DNA of 60,155 bases from DATMNI01 sp035570275 (GTDB lineage: Bacteria > Acidobacteriota > Terriglobia > Bryobacterales > Bryobacteraceae), in the NCBI GenBank assembly GCA_035570275.1, contig DATMNI010000167.1, forward strand, positions 1 to 60,155, given 5' to 3'. Both the position numbers and the translations under genes were made by a program. Below are positions 31,815 to 40,535 of the stretch, piece by piece. The first letter of the stretch is position 1; each line of letters opens with the position of its first letter. The notes under the pieces are model-generated. The model was not told the DNA's origin, did no database searches, and worked only from the letters and a program-made list of their open reading frames with translations.

Positions 31815-34325
31815 ATGGCATCAACGCTCCACACCAAGAGGGGAATCGGCACCCTGCGCGCCCGATGGAATTCGCTCGCTGCGCCGGCCTGTCCCGCCGG
31901 GCGCAAGGCGGCGCTAACCCGCACCTTCCAAATCTCCGCCTGGGTGACCTTGTTCGCCGGAGTTCCACCAGTCGTCGTCATGGCGCTGTTGGGTGACCAC
32001 CGCCGGGCCCGCATCGTAATAGTCCAGGAACTCTGCCTGCTGGCGGCCTTGTGGCTGAACCGTCTGCAGAAGCTGGAATGCGCCGCCAGAGTCGCCGCCA
32101 TCGGCATCCTCGCGTCAGCCACCTGGATGGTCGCGGGCTCCCCGGATGGCTTCCACGATTTCGGCCTGTTGATTTGTCCCGGCGCCCTGATCGTAGCGGC
32201 GCTGTGGGCCGGCCGGCGATTCCGCATCGCGTTTGCCGCGCTCGCGCTCGTCATCGCCGCCGGCCTGGCGGCCCCTCGCGCCAACGCCGTGCCGCTCTGG
32301 TGCGCGCTGGCTATCCTGGCTGCGATTGCCGCGGGCGCCGGTTTGCTGACCCGCGCCGCCTGGAATTGCATGGCTGCCAGCCAGGCGGCCAGCCGCCGCT
32401 TGCGATTTCAGGTCGACCGCATGCCCCTCGCCTATATAGCGTGGGACCGTGAGTTTCTGGTCACTGAATGGAACCATGCCGCCGAACGCATTTTCGGTTG
32501 GTCCGCCGCCGAAGCCGTGGGCCGCCATGTCTACTTCATAGTGTCGCCGGACATGCGGCCGCTGGTAGATGCCGTTGGGGCCAAAGCCCTCTCCGGCGAT
32601 GAAAACAGCCACTCGCTGAACGAAAATGTCGCCAAGGATGGCAAACGCCTGTTTTGCGAATGGTTCAATACCCCGGTGCGCGACGATTCGGGCCAGGTCA
32701 CCGAAGTGCTTTCCATGGTGCACGACGTCACTGAGCAGCGGAACCTGGAAGCTGCAAACATGCAAAGCGAAGAACAACTGCGCCAGGTATGGGAGCGCTC
32801 CCGCGATGGCATGCGGCTGTCTGGTGCGGATGGCCGCGTCCTCCGCGTGAACTTCGCCTACTGCCAGTTAGTGAACAAATCTCGCGAGGAATTGGAAGGC
32901 GGCTTGTTCACCGTCATGCACGCGGCGCCCTTGCAGGCTAGCCGCCTGGAGACGTACTGCCGCCGCGTCCGTGATCGCGCCATTGACTCGCGCATGGAGC
33001 GGCCCATTGAACTGTGGGATGGCCGCACCATCTGGATGGCCGTCTCCAATTCCATCATCGAGTCGCCTCAGGCGCCGCTCGTGCTCAGCATCTTTCGCGA
33101 TGTGACCGCGCGCAAGCTGGATGAAGCCCGTTTGAACGAAGCCCTCCTTAAAGCCGAAGCCGCCAACCGGGCCAAGAGCGAATTCCTGGCCAACATGAGC
33201 CACGAGATCCGTACCCCCATGAACGGCGTCCTGGGAATGATCGCGCTCGCCCTGGAGGGGCCGCTCGAGACCGAACAGCGCCAGTATCTGGAGATGGCGC
33301 GCGCCTCGGCCCAATCGCTGCTCGGCCTGCTCAACGACATCCTCGATCTTTCCAAAATTGAGGCTGGCCGTCTGGATATCGCCTCGGTCGATTTCAGTCC
33401 GCGCCAGGTGATCGGCGATCTGCTGGACTCGGTGGGCCTGGCTGCCCGGCAGAAGGGCATCCGGCTCCATGCGCATATCGCGCCGCAGGTGCCGGCCATG
33501 GTCAACGGCGATCCCATGCGCCTTCGCCAGGTGCTCATGAACCTGCTCGGCAATGCCCTCAAATTCACCGAACGCGGATCCGTAACCGTTGAGCTGGATT
33601 GTTCCGGCGCCGAGCAGCGCCTCCACCAACTCCAGGGGCGGCCAGCGGCGAACGCCCTGCGCCTCTCGGGCGCGGTGATCGATTCCGGAATTGGAGTGCC
33701 GGCGGACAAGCATAACCTGATCTTCGATGCCTTCGCCCAAGCCGATGGCTCCACCACACGGCGTTTCGGAGGCACCGGACTGGGTCTAAGCATCTGCAAA
33801 CGCCTGCTGCAACTGATGAATGGAACCATCTCGGTGGAGAGCGTGCCCGGACAGGGCAGTGCCTTCCGTTTCACCCTGGAGGTGCGTCCCGCCGCTTCCA
33901 TCGCCGCTCTGACTCCCCGGCCGCAGGCTGCCCTCGACCAATTACGATCGGCCCGGCCCCTGAAAATTCTATTGGCCGAAGACAACCAGGTCAACCAGTT
34001 GATTGTGGTTCGCATGCTGGAAAAATCGGGTCACTCCGTAAGCGTCGCCGTCAATGGCCGGGAGGTCTTGCGCCTCTTAGGGGAAGACCGCTACGATGCC
34101 GTCCTGATGGACGTGCAGATGCCCGAAATGGATGGCCTGGAAGCCACGCGCCGCATTCGCCAGTCCGAGTCCGCGTCCGGCGCCAACGGACGGATCCCCG
34201 TGATCGCACTCACCGCCCACGCCATGGCTGGCGATGAGCAGAGTTGTTTCGACGCCGGCATGGACGGCTACCTCAGCAAGCCGCTCGATGCCAAGACTCT
34301 GGCCGACACCCTCCTCCGCATCTAG
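31815..34325 (+). CDS. hybrid sensor histidine kinase/response regulator
   Basis: An 836-residue protein. The N-terminal membrane region (about 35-190) has six or so helices. Two PAS domains follow (about 205-325, PLAYIAWDREFLVTEWN; about 330-440). The HisKA domain has the phospho-acceptor in FLANMSHEIRTPMNGVLGMI. The HATPase domain (about 530-680) carries NLLGNALKFTERG, DSGIGVP and GGTGLGLSICKRL. A receiver domain (about 715-835) has the acidic pocket ILLAEDNQ, phospho-Asp in AVLMDVQMPEMDG and the late Lys in YLSKPLD. It autophosphorylates and passes phosphate internally. No partner is adjacent. Confidence 0.95.
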   Translation: MASTLHTKRGIGTLRARWNSLAAPACPAGRKAALTRTFQISAWVTLFAGVPPVVVMALLGDHRRARIVIVQELCLLAALWLNRLQKLECAARVAAIGILASATWMVAGSPDGFHDFGLLICPGALIVAALWAGRRFRIAFAALALVIAAGLAAPRANAVPLWCALAILAAIAAGAGLLTRAAWNCMAASQAASRRLRFQVDRMPLAYIAWDREFLVTEWNHAAERIFGWSAAEAVGRHVYFIVSPDMRPLVDAVGAKALSGDENSHSLNENVAKDGKRLFCEWFNTPVRDDSGQVTEVLSMVHDVTEQRNLEAANMQSEEQLRQVWERSRDGMRLSGADGRVLRVNFAYCQLVNKSREELEGGLFTVMHAAPLQASRLETYCRRVRDRAIDSRMERPIELWDGRTIWMAVSNSIIESPQAPLVLSIFRDVTARKLDEARLNEALLKAEAANRAKSEFLANMSHEIRTPMNGVLGMIALALEGPLETEQRQYLEMARASAQSLLGLLNDILDLSKIEAGRLDIASVDFSPRQVIGDLLDSVGLAARQKGIRLHAHIAPQVPAMVNGDPMRLRQVLMNLLGNALKFTERGSVTVELDCSGAEQRLHQLQGRPAANALRLSGAVIDSGIGVPADKHNLIFDAFAQADGSTTRRFGGTGLGLSICKRLLQLMNGTISVESVPGQGSAFRFTLEVRPAASIAALTPRPQAALDQLRSARPLKILLAEDNQVNQLIVVRMLEKSGHSVSVAVNGREVLRLLGEDRYDAVLMDVQMPEMDGLEATRRIRQSESASGANGRIPVIALTAHAMAGDEQSCFDAGMDGYLSKPLDAKTLADTLLRI

Positions 34326-34599
34326 CAGAGACATGGGTGCGCTATCGCCACGCAGCGGTACGTAAAGGTCCCGGCCTCAACCATCTTCAAAGGCTTCGCA
34401 GCGTCAGCAAGCGAGTGTCTCTGCTCCCTCTGCGTGCCAACCCCGGATTGTCACTAACTACGACCGATGCAGAAGCCATATCGGTTTTGGTCTTCCTCAG
34501 CGATCTCTCTGCGTCCCCGTGTCTCTCCGGTGAAGAGCACTCTTCGGCCGAGGCAGAGCCTCCCCAGCGGGGCAGGTGACTGCGTGCCTGTCCACGGAT
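34326..34599. other. intergenic, no gene seen
   Basis: About 270 bases between the kinase and the convergent zinc-protein gene. No repeat copy, hairpin with T-run or credible small ORF was seen. Confidence 0.5.
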
Positions 34600-35685
34600 T
34601 TACGAGCTGCCGCACTTGCACCGGCGCTGGCACGCGCGGCAGAAATGCTTGCCGCAATGGGGGCAGGGCGCGGCGCAGGATTTGCAGAGGAAGTGGACGC
34701 GGTCGTCACACAGAAAGAGCGGGTGGGCGGGCCCGGAACAACCTTCGCACCAGGGCGATTCGAGTCCGCCGAGTTTTGGGTTCCAGTGCAGTTTGGCCAC
34801 CCGCTCGGCTTTCTTGCGGATGAGCCGCGTGGAGATTTCGCGCACGGGAAGCGTCACAGCCAGGACGTCGCTTGGTTGGACGCGGATCTTCAACGAATAC
34901 TTGCGGACCAGGTCTTCCAATTTGGCGGCGCGGTCGAGTTGGGTGGCGGCGGCGCGGCTGCGTTCCTTTTCGGCGGCATCCGGGTCGGTGGCGCGGCGGG
35001 TCATGCGCTTGCCGATCTGGCTCAGCAGGTCCTTATAGTATGAGTCGATGCGCTCGGTGTCGCGCGCCAGGCGGCGGTTGGCGCTCTGTTCGATGCCGGC
35101 GGCCAGGCTGCGGATTTCGGGCTGCACGCCGCGCAACGCCATCGGGAAAAGTTGCGCCAGTTCGTCGCGGGGGATGACCGTCTGCGGGTCTTCCTCCAGA
35201 TCGTCCTTTACCGCCCTCAACAGGAATTCCGGCCGCGGCACCACCGAGCGGGCCGATGCGTTGAAGCAGACAGTGACCACGCCGAGGCTGGTTTCGTCGG
35301 ACTCGATGGTGTAGTGAAAACCGAAGAAGTAATAGCGCGCCGTCTGCTGGTAGTCTTCGAGCACCCGGTAGATGCCGTTTTGCAGCGCCAGCCCACGGTC
35401 CAGCACGCTGCCGGCATCGACCGGCGGCACCACCGTGGGCCGGCGCAGGCGCGCGCTCACTACGCGGGCTTCCGGCGGCAGCAAGCGGCTGAGACGGTCG
35501 AGCCATTCGTTTTCGTCGTCGGAGCCCACGCCGGCGCCGAAGCGCAGCGAGAGCCACTCCTGGGACTCCAACGCAGCGGCCAACTCCGCCGGAAGCATGG
35601 CGCGCAGAGCGCCGGTCTCTTCGGACTCCACCAGCGCTCCGCGGCTGACCAGAAGGTCTCTGGCCCAATCGAGGATGCCTGTCAC
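34600..35685 (-). CDS. SNF2-associated protein with C-terminal cysteine-rich zinc domain
   Basis: A 361-residue protein with no family I can name. The first about 170 residues are alpha/beta with an early PAELAAALESQEWLSLRFG segment. The middle (about 195-285) is a long charged helical region (RRLARDTERIDSYYKDLLSQ, AAATQLDRAAKLEDLVRKYS). The C terminus is a dense zinc-binding module: CEGC, CDDRVHFLCKSC, CPHCGKHFCRAC and CKCG (about 315-360). It lies 41 bases downstream of the SNF2 helicase on the same strand. Similar helicase plus zinc-protein pairs suggest a joint DNA/RNA-polymerase remodelling complex (inference). Confidence 0.72.
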   Translation of the reverse strand: MTGILDWARDLLVSRGALVESEETGALRAMLPAELAAALESQEWLSLRFGAGVGSDDENEWLDRLSRLLPPEARVVSARLRRPTVVPPVDAGSVLDRGLALQNGIYRVLEDYQQTARYYFFGFHYTIESDETSLGVVTVCFNASARSVVPRPEFLLRAVKDDLEEDPQTVIPRDELAQLFPMALRGVQPEIRSLAAGIEQSANRRLARDTERIDSYYKDLLSQIGKRMTRRATDPDAAEKERSRAAATQLDRAAKLEDLVRKYSLKIRVQPSDVLAVTLPVREISTRLIRKKAERVAKLHWNPKLGGLESPWCEGCSGPAHPLFLCDDRVHFLCKSCAAPCPHCGKHFCRACQRRCKCGSS

Positions 35686-35740
35686 TTATACCTCGGCATC
35701 TGCACCTCGTGTCTGCACTTCGTCATCTACACTTCGAAGT
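35686..35740. repeat. 13-14-base tandem repeat in the helicase-zinc protein gap
   Basis: Four imperfect units, CATCTGCACCTCGT / GTCTGCACTTCGT / CATCTACACTTCGA plus a diverged first unit, fill the gap and overlap the last codons of the helicase gene. Confidence 0.65.
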
Positions 35741-38057
35741 CGTGGGCGAAGAGGGCTTCGTCCAGCTCCTGAACCTTGACGTGCTGTTTCTTGGCGTCCA
35801 GAAGGCGGCGCGCCAGTTCCTCGAACGACTGCTCCACCGCGCCCGATTCGCGGCCGGAGATCCAAAGGTCCATCACGATCTCGGCGAAGTCGCGGGCGTC
35901 GTCGAGCGTTCCCAAAATGGCATCCATCTCTCCGACTACCAGCTCGAACATGTTGATCTTGTCGTGCAGCACGCTCAGAATCTGCTCTTCGACGGTGCCC
36001 TTCTGGCAGAAATTGAAAACGAAGACGTCGTGGTTCTGGCCGATGCGATGGACGCGGCCCACGCGTTGTTCGATGCGCATGGGGTTCCAGGGCAAATCGA
36101 AATTCACGATGGTGTCGGCGAACTGCAGGTTGCGTCCTTCGCCGCCGGCGCCGGTGGAGAGCAGCACGCGCGCATGGTCCCGGAACTGGGCGATGGCAGC
36201 GTCCTTCTCGGCGCGCGAAAGCTCTCCGCTGAACAGGGCGTAAGAGATATCGTGCTGTTCGCAGACGCGCCGGAGGTGGTCGAGGGTGGGGAAAAACTCC
36301 GTGAAGACAACGGCCTTGCTGGGCCGCGCGGCCAGCATTTTGCCCAATTGAATTCCCTTGGCGCTCTCGTCTATGCTGGCCGCCAGATCGAAAATGGTTT
36401 CGAGTTCGCGGCGGCCGGCGGCGTCCACCCACTTGGCCTCGTGCAATGCGTGGGCGGCGGAACGGACCAGTGCCTGCGGGCTGCTGCCGGCCTGCCGCAG
36501 CATCAGGTCGAGCGCGCCGGGCGGGGCCTGTTTTCCCGCCGGGGCCTCTTTTCCCAGCGGGGCATCTTTCCCCAATGCCTGCCGGTAGCGGCCGGCGACG
36601 AAGCGCGACACGCGGTCGTACGTTTCCTCTTCGGTCTTGGATGGCGTCACGGGGACGCTGGCGGCGATACGGCGCGGCAGTTTGACGTCGGCCGCGGCGC
36701 GGGTATTGCGGATCATGACGTCGCCCAGCATGTTACGAAGCTGTTCTGGATTCTTGGGCGCTTTGGGTTTGCCGGGCGTGACGTAGGTCTTGCGGAAGTC
36801 GGCCTCGGTGGCGAGCAAGCCGGGCTTGAGCAGCGTAATCAGGTTGTAGAGCTCGATCAGGTTGTTCTCCACCGGGGTGGCGGTGAGCATCAGGATGAAC
36901 TTTTTCTGGAGCGAATCCACAAGCTGCCAGTTGGCGCTGGAGCGGCTTTTGAGACTATGGGCCTCGTCCACGATCACCATGTCCCAGGGCACGGCGGCGA
37001 TGGCTTTGGCGTGCAGGTCCAGGCGGGCCTGGGCGATGGAGGAGACCACCAGCGGTTCGGATTTCCAGAACTGCGGCGGGTCGCGGCGGAATTCGGCGCC
37101 ATCGGGAGAGACCGGCGCCAGGCCGAACTTCTCGATCAGTTCGCCCTTCCATTGGGAAACCAGCGAGGGCGGCGTGAGGACCAGCGCCTTGCGCACCAGG
37201 CCGCGCATCCAATACTCCTTCAGCACCAGGCAGGCCTCGATGGTTTTGCCCAGGCCGACTTCGTCCGCCAGCAGCGCCCGGCCTTTGAAATGGCGGAGCA
37301 CTTTGCGCACCGTCTCCTGCTGGTAGATGTAGGCGTCCACGCCGTGGAGCGAGGGCAGGCAGAGCAGATCCTCGAAGTTCTGCGCCATCTGCAGCTCCGT
37401 CCACTGGCGGCGCAGGAAATAATCGGCGACGGTTCCGGTATTGTTGAAAGCCGGCGTAGCCGTTGGGAAAAACTGAACAGCGGCCCGCGGTGGTTCGGGA
37501 GGCTGGGCGGGCGCGGGTGCGCGAGGGGGCAAAGCCGCAGGCGGTGCCGGCGCGGGCGCCGTGGATTTGGCCGGAGTAGGCGCCGGTTTTGCGGGCGCGG
37601 GCTTGGGCTGGGCGAATCGCAGGAACGATTCGGCCACGACCCGCAGAGGCAGCCACTTTGGTTCGGGCCGCCCTTTGATTTCAGCCAGGAACTCGCGCAT
37701 CGTCTCGATCCCTTTCTCCCGTTGGCCCATCAGGTCATGGAGCGTGGCCATATTGAGGAGGGCCGTGGGATCGGTCTCGACCTTGCGCAGCCTTTGGAGG
37801 TACCCCAGCGACTCGGCATAGTGTCCGGCGTCGCGATGGATCTGAGCCAGTAGATCGATGGCATTGGCGTGATTGGGATCGAGGATCAGCGCCTTCTTGA
37901 GGAAGCGGTCGGCAGCCGGAACATCGCCGGAGCGGTGAGCCTGGACGGCGTCGCCATACAGATAGCCCGCCTCTTCGCGGTCGAATTCGCGCTGTTCTTC
38001 GGCCCGGCGCTGACGGAGCACCTGTTTGCGGCGTTCCTGGCTGGTGGGCTTCGCCAT
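35727..38057 (-). CDS. SNF2/RapA-type helicase with N-terminal TPR
   Basis: This encodes 776 residues from ATG 38057 (MAKPTSQERRKQVLRQ); the longer frame begins in a repeat and is rejected. TPR-like helices (about 35-115) precede a Pro/Ala-rich linker (about 140-180). The SNF2 motor follows: Walker A in LLADEVGLGKTIEACLVL, Walker B as VIVDEAHS, motif III LMLTATPVENN, and helicase-C motifs VVFTEFFPTLDHL, LLSTGAGGEGRNLQFA and RIEQRVGRVHRIGQ. A small in-frame tandem insert (GKDAPLGKEAPAGKQAPPG) sits between the lobes. It resembles RapA/HepA ATPases that recycle RNA polymerase; direct defence or repair roles are possible. Confidence 0.9.
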   Translation of the reverse strand: MAKPTSQERRKQVLRQRRAEEQREFDREEAGYLYGDAVQAHRSGDVPAADRFLKKALILDPNHANAIDLLAQIHRDAGHYAESLGYLQRLRKVETDPTALLNMATLHDLMGQREKGIETMREFLAEIKGRPEPKWLPLRVVAESFLRFAQPKPAPAKPAPTPAKSTAPAPAPPAALPPRAPAPAQPPEPPRAAVQFFPTATPAFNNTGTVADYFLRRQWTELQMAQNFEDLLCLPSLHGVDAYIYQQETVRKVLRHFKGRALLADEVGLGKTIEACLVLKEYWMRGLVRKALVLTPPSLVSQWKGELIEKFGLAPVSPDGAEFRRDPPQFWKSEPLVVSSIAQARLDLHAKAIAAVPWDMVIVDEAHSLKSRSSANWQLVDSLQKKFILMLTATPVENNLIELYNLITLLKPGLLATEADFRKTYVTPGKPKAPKNPEQLRNMLGDVMIRNTRAAADVKLPRRIAASVPVTPSKTEEETYDRVSRFVAGRYRQALGKDAPLGKEAPAGKQAPPGALDLMLRQAGSSPQALVRSAAHALHEAKWVDAAGRRELETIFDLAASIDESAKGIQLGKMLAARPSKAVVFTEFFPTLDHLRRVCEQHDISYALFSGELSRAEKDAAIAQFRDHARVLLSTGAGGEGRNLQFADTIVNFDLPWNPMRIEQRVGRVHRIGQNHDVFVFNFCQKGTVEEQILSVLHDKINMFELVVGEMDAILGTLDDARDFAEIVMDLWISGRESGAVEQSFEELARRLLDAKKQHVKVQELDEALFAHDFEV

Positions 38058-38220
38058 GCGGAGTCGGCTACCAGATAATACTATACCGGGATGAACACGG
38101 CGATGAAAACCGCCGTGCTGCTGGTTCTGGCCGGTGGACGGCGTGGGTGGCATCGTTGGGGTATTCCGTAAGCATCCATCGTCGGTGCTGAACAATTTTG
38201 GAGATGGTGGGCACGGACCC

Positions 38221-38286
38221 CTGTGGGGCAGATTGTCAATCTGCGGCGGATTGTTAATCCGCCAGCGCGATGCGGCAGCGAGCCAG
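38221..38286 (+). repeat. palindromic repeat family 1, copy H
   Basis: Full-length copy. Hairpin 1 is GCAGATT-GTC-AATCTGC, hairpin 2 GGCGGATT-GTT-AATCCGCC, and tail GCGCGATGCGGCAGCGAGC. It lies upstream of the helicase gene. Confidence 0.9.
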
Positions 38287-38710
38287 TCCGCGTTTGCACC
38301 CACGACCACGCCTCCGGGCTTCAAGGTATTTGCACTCCCGCTTCGCGGTATCGGCTTAAGGTGGAGCGGGAATACGCGGGTACCGCCACTAAACTGGTCG
38401 AAGTGAAACTTTTACTTACCTCAAATCAAATCACTTAGGCCATAACCTATGACGGTGATAGCTCTGAAGTGATAGTACTTGTTCCTAACCATTTGATTGA
38501 CGACATCGCCTTTGTAACACTATTCTTAAATACCTGACGCAAGTAATGTTTTTCACTGTTTCGGAGACGTCTGAATTCGCAACTTCCGGGACGGTGAGAA
38601 GCGAAAGCTGGCGAGGCCGACAAATGTGGCTTAAAGACACAGGACACTTGTTGAAAACAGGTGATGGCCGTGTCCAGGAGCAGGTTTCAAGAACGGGGAA
38701 ATAAACCAGA
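38287..38710. other. AT-richer leader region of the PEP-CTERM gene
   Basis: About 420 bases with lower GC than the surroundings. A possible stem near the gene pairs GGACAC (about 38641) with GTGTCC (about 38671). No known riboswitch consensus was recognised and no gene is supported on either strand. Confidence 0.4.
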
Positions 38711-39376
38711 ATGCTGACTACAAAGAAAACTCAGAAAGCCATGAGAAACACGTGCTCCAGATTAGTCGTCGCACTTGCCGCACTCACTCTGGCAGCCGCT
38801 GTGAATGCCGGGACCATCGCCAATTCGTCGATAGCAATCCTCGATTCGAGCACGCCAGCTTACGGAGGTTATCCGACCACGGACGCGATTGATATCGGGT
38901 TCGGGTCTCAGTTCACGGACTACGCCTCGAACGGCGGCGGGGTCGGGACACACCTTGACATGAAGTTCGACGGTCCACAGACATTTGACGCTATCACGTA
39001 CACTGATCGTGTCACCAGCGGCGCCGGCAACGGAGGGTTCCATGGCGGCACAACCGATTTCGTAACATCGTTTGAATACATCTTCGCAACCGATCCGAAC
39101 TTCAACAATGTCGTCGGGACTGTGTTCGTAACGGCGTCGGCGCCAGTCAATCCATCGGGTCCGTCCGATTTTCAGACGACGAGCATAATCCCTAACTACA
39201 CCGCCCAATACGTTCAATGGCAGGTGCTGACGGCTGGCCCTAGCGGTAATCCAGGCGCGTCAAATTTCGAGTTCAGCGGCTCGGCAGCCCCGGAACCGGC
39301 AACTCTGGGTTTGCTCGGCTCGGCCCTGATCGGCCTCGGCCTGCTAAGGCGCAAGCGTGCCTCCGGCCGCGTCTAA
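38711..39376 (+). CDS. PEP-CTERM-anchored secreted protein
   Basis: This encodes 221 residues from ATG 38711; ATG 38741 (MRNTCSRLVV) is an alternative closer to the signal peptide LVVALAALTLAAAVNA. The mature body is Gly/Ser/Thr-rich and beta-like. The C terminus is a textbook PEP-CTERM sorting signal: APEPATLGLLGSALIGLGLL followed by RRKRA. Such proteins are processed by exosortase and tied to exopolysaccharide or surface display. Exosortase is not in the window. The stop codon (39374-39376) lies within the flanking repeat of the next element. Confidence 0.88.
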   Translation: MLTTKKTQKAMRNTCSRLVVALAALTLAAAVNAGTIANSSIAILDSSTPAYGGYPTTDAIDIGFGSQFTDYASNGGGVGTHLDMKFDGPQTFDAITYTDRVTSGAGNGGFHGGTTDFVTSFEYIFATDPNFNNVVGTVFVTASAPVNPSGPSDFQTTSIIPNYTAQYVQWQVLTAGPSGNPGASNFEFSGSAAPEPATLGLLGSALIGLGLLRRKRASGRV

Positions 39377-39562
39377 CTAAACTAACTAGTTTCTGTCGCG
39401 AAACTGACGTGCAGCAAAGCAAACACTCCCTAACGGTCATGGCTCTGATGACCTCGTTGACAATACAAGACTTCGCCTCAGAGCCGTGATCGTTAGGGAG
39501 CGGTCTTACGCGCGGCAACCGAGTTTCGCGACAGAAACTAAACTAACTAACTAAACTAACTA
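39373..39562. mobile_element. MITE-like element with nested inverted repeats
   Basis: Outer terminal inverted repeats of 18 bases are exact (AGTTTCTGTCGCGAAACT at 39388-39405; inverse at 39522-39539). Inner inverted repeats of 25 bases (39426-39450 and 39476-39500, 22 matches) belong to family 3, also found at 24796. The element is flanked on both sides by an identical 16-mer CTAACTAAACTAACTA (39373-39388 and 39547-39562). That could be a target duplication or simple-sequence DNA. No coding capacity; about 152 bases between terminal repeats. Confidence 0.65.
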
Positions 39563-39663
39563 ACTGACAGCACGCAGTCCAGGCGGCACCGGTCCTTGAT
39601 TTGAGCCCTTTTCGCCAGAGGCGGCGTGCTGTCTGGCTGGCGCGGCGAAGTGAGCCGTATTTC

Positions 39664-40494
39664 CTACAGGACCACGCCGAACCGCTTCTTGAGCAACAGC
39701 GCCGCCGCCATCGAAACCAGCAGGAACCACACCAGCCAATTCAAGCGCAGGCCGAAGATTTCGATCCCGGCCTCGGGATAGCGAACCTCGATCCATTCCA
39801 CGGCCGCCGAGGGAATGCGCTTTTCGTCCGGGTCCCAGATCGCAGGCAGCGCCCCACTGACGCTCCGGCCGGGGACAAACCGCTGCCCGGCGCCACTCTC
39901 GATGGTCTTGCCGACCGGCTGCCCCTCTACCGTGAATTGCAACTGGGCGGAGCCGGCGGTAACGGGGCGTATGCGCCAACTGATCTGGCGCTCATCGGCG
40001 ATGCGCACGGCCGGTGATTCCACCGACACGCCGGCTGGGGCCTTCAGCTCCGGCGCGAGTCTTTGTGCGGCGCCGGCCAGGTCCAGCGGACCGCTCATCG
40101 CCATAGTGACCACCGCCTCGTGCCCCACCGGTAAAGGGGCGCGACCGTAAAAGGCCTCCAGGTGGATCAGCAGCAGGGCCACCGGCAAAACCATCACCAG
40201 GGCGGGCCGCAGCGCCATGCCCATATAACGGAAATTGGCCGCGAACAGGGACTTCTGCGACCGCCAGGTCACGCTCGGTTCGTCGGCGAAAACCCGCATT
40301 TCCAGCAGCGAAGCATAGACCTTTCGCTTGACGGCCTTCATGCCTTTCTGATTGGAAGTTTTGCGGAAGACCCAGAGCATGCCAATTCCCACGAGCGCTG
40401 AAATCACCGAGAGGCCCAGCACCGGGGGCGCCCACGAAAAGGCCGCGAAAAACAGGGAGAGCAGCGAATTGATGGCGGCGTTGAAGAGGTCCAT
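39664..40494 (-). CDS. conserved membrane protein, last gene of the alkaline-phosphatase operon
   Basis: This encodes 276 residues from ATG 40494; a TTG at 40515 is in frame. Helix 1 (about 10-40) is followed by a charged cytoplasmic stretch (FRKTSNQKGMKAVKRKVYAS), then a hydrophobic pair (about 85-115), a roughly 110-residue extracytoplasmic beta-like domain and a C-terminal helix (LNWLVWFLLVSMAAALLL). The helix-basic-helix start recalls Oxa1/TMCO1-like insertase topology, but I cannot confirm homology. It lies 41 bases after the lipoprotein gene in the same direction, so it probably supports that system. Confidence 0.7.
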   Translation of the reverse strand: MDLFNAAINSLLSLFFAAFSWAPPVLGLSVISALVGIGMLWVFRKTSNQKGMKAVKRKVYASLLEMRVFADEPSVTWRSQKSLFAANFRYMGMALRPALVMVLPVALLLIHLEAFYGRAPLPVGHEAVVTMAMSGPLDLAGAAQRLAPELKAPAGVSVESPAVRIADERQISWRIRPVTAGSAQLQFTVEGQPVGKTIESGAGQRFVPGRSVSGALPAIWDPDEKRIPSAAVEWIEVRYPEAGIEIFGLRLNWLVWFLLVSMAAALLLKKRFGVVL

Positions 40495-40535
40495 GGGGTT
40501 TCTCGGAATAAGCAATGTCTCAGAATAATCAGGGC

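Noticed and set aside
35709..37853. 714-residue plus-strand frame opposite the helicase
   Set aside because: Mirror of the SNF2 gene; no start context and no motifs.
38058..38324. N-terminal extension of the SNF2 helicase (865-residue frame)
   Set aside because: It reads through repeat copy H and has no ribosome site; the repeat is intergenic in most loci.
38560..38700. Possible c-di-GMP (GEMM) riboswitch in the leader of the PEP-CTERM gene
   Set aside because: GCGAAAGC and GGCC elements recall parts of the fold, but the conserved GCAAAGC...CUAA core and second stem could not be placed.
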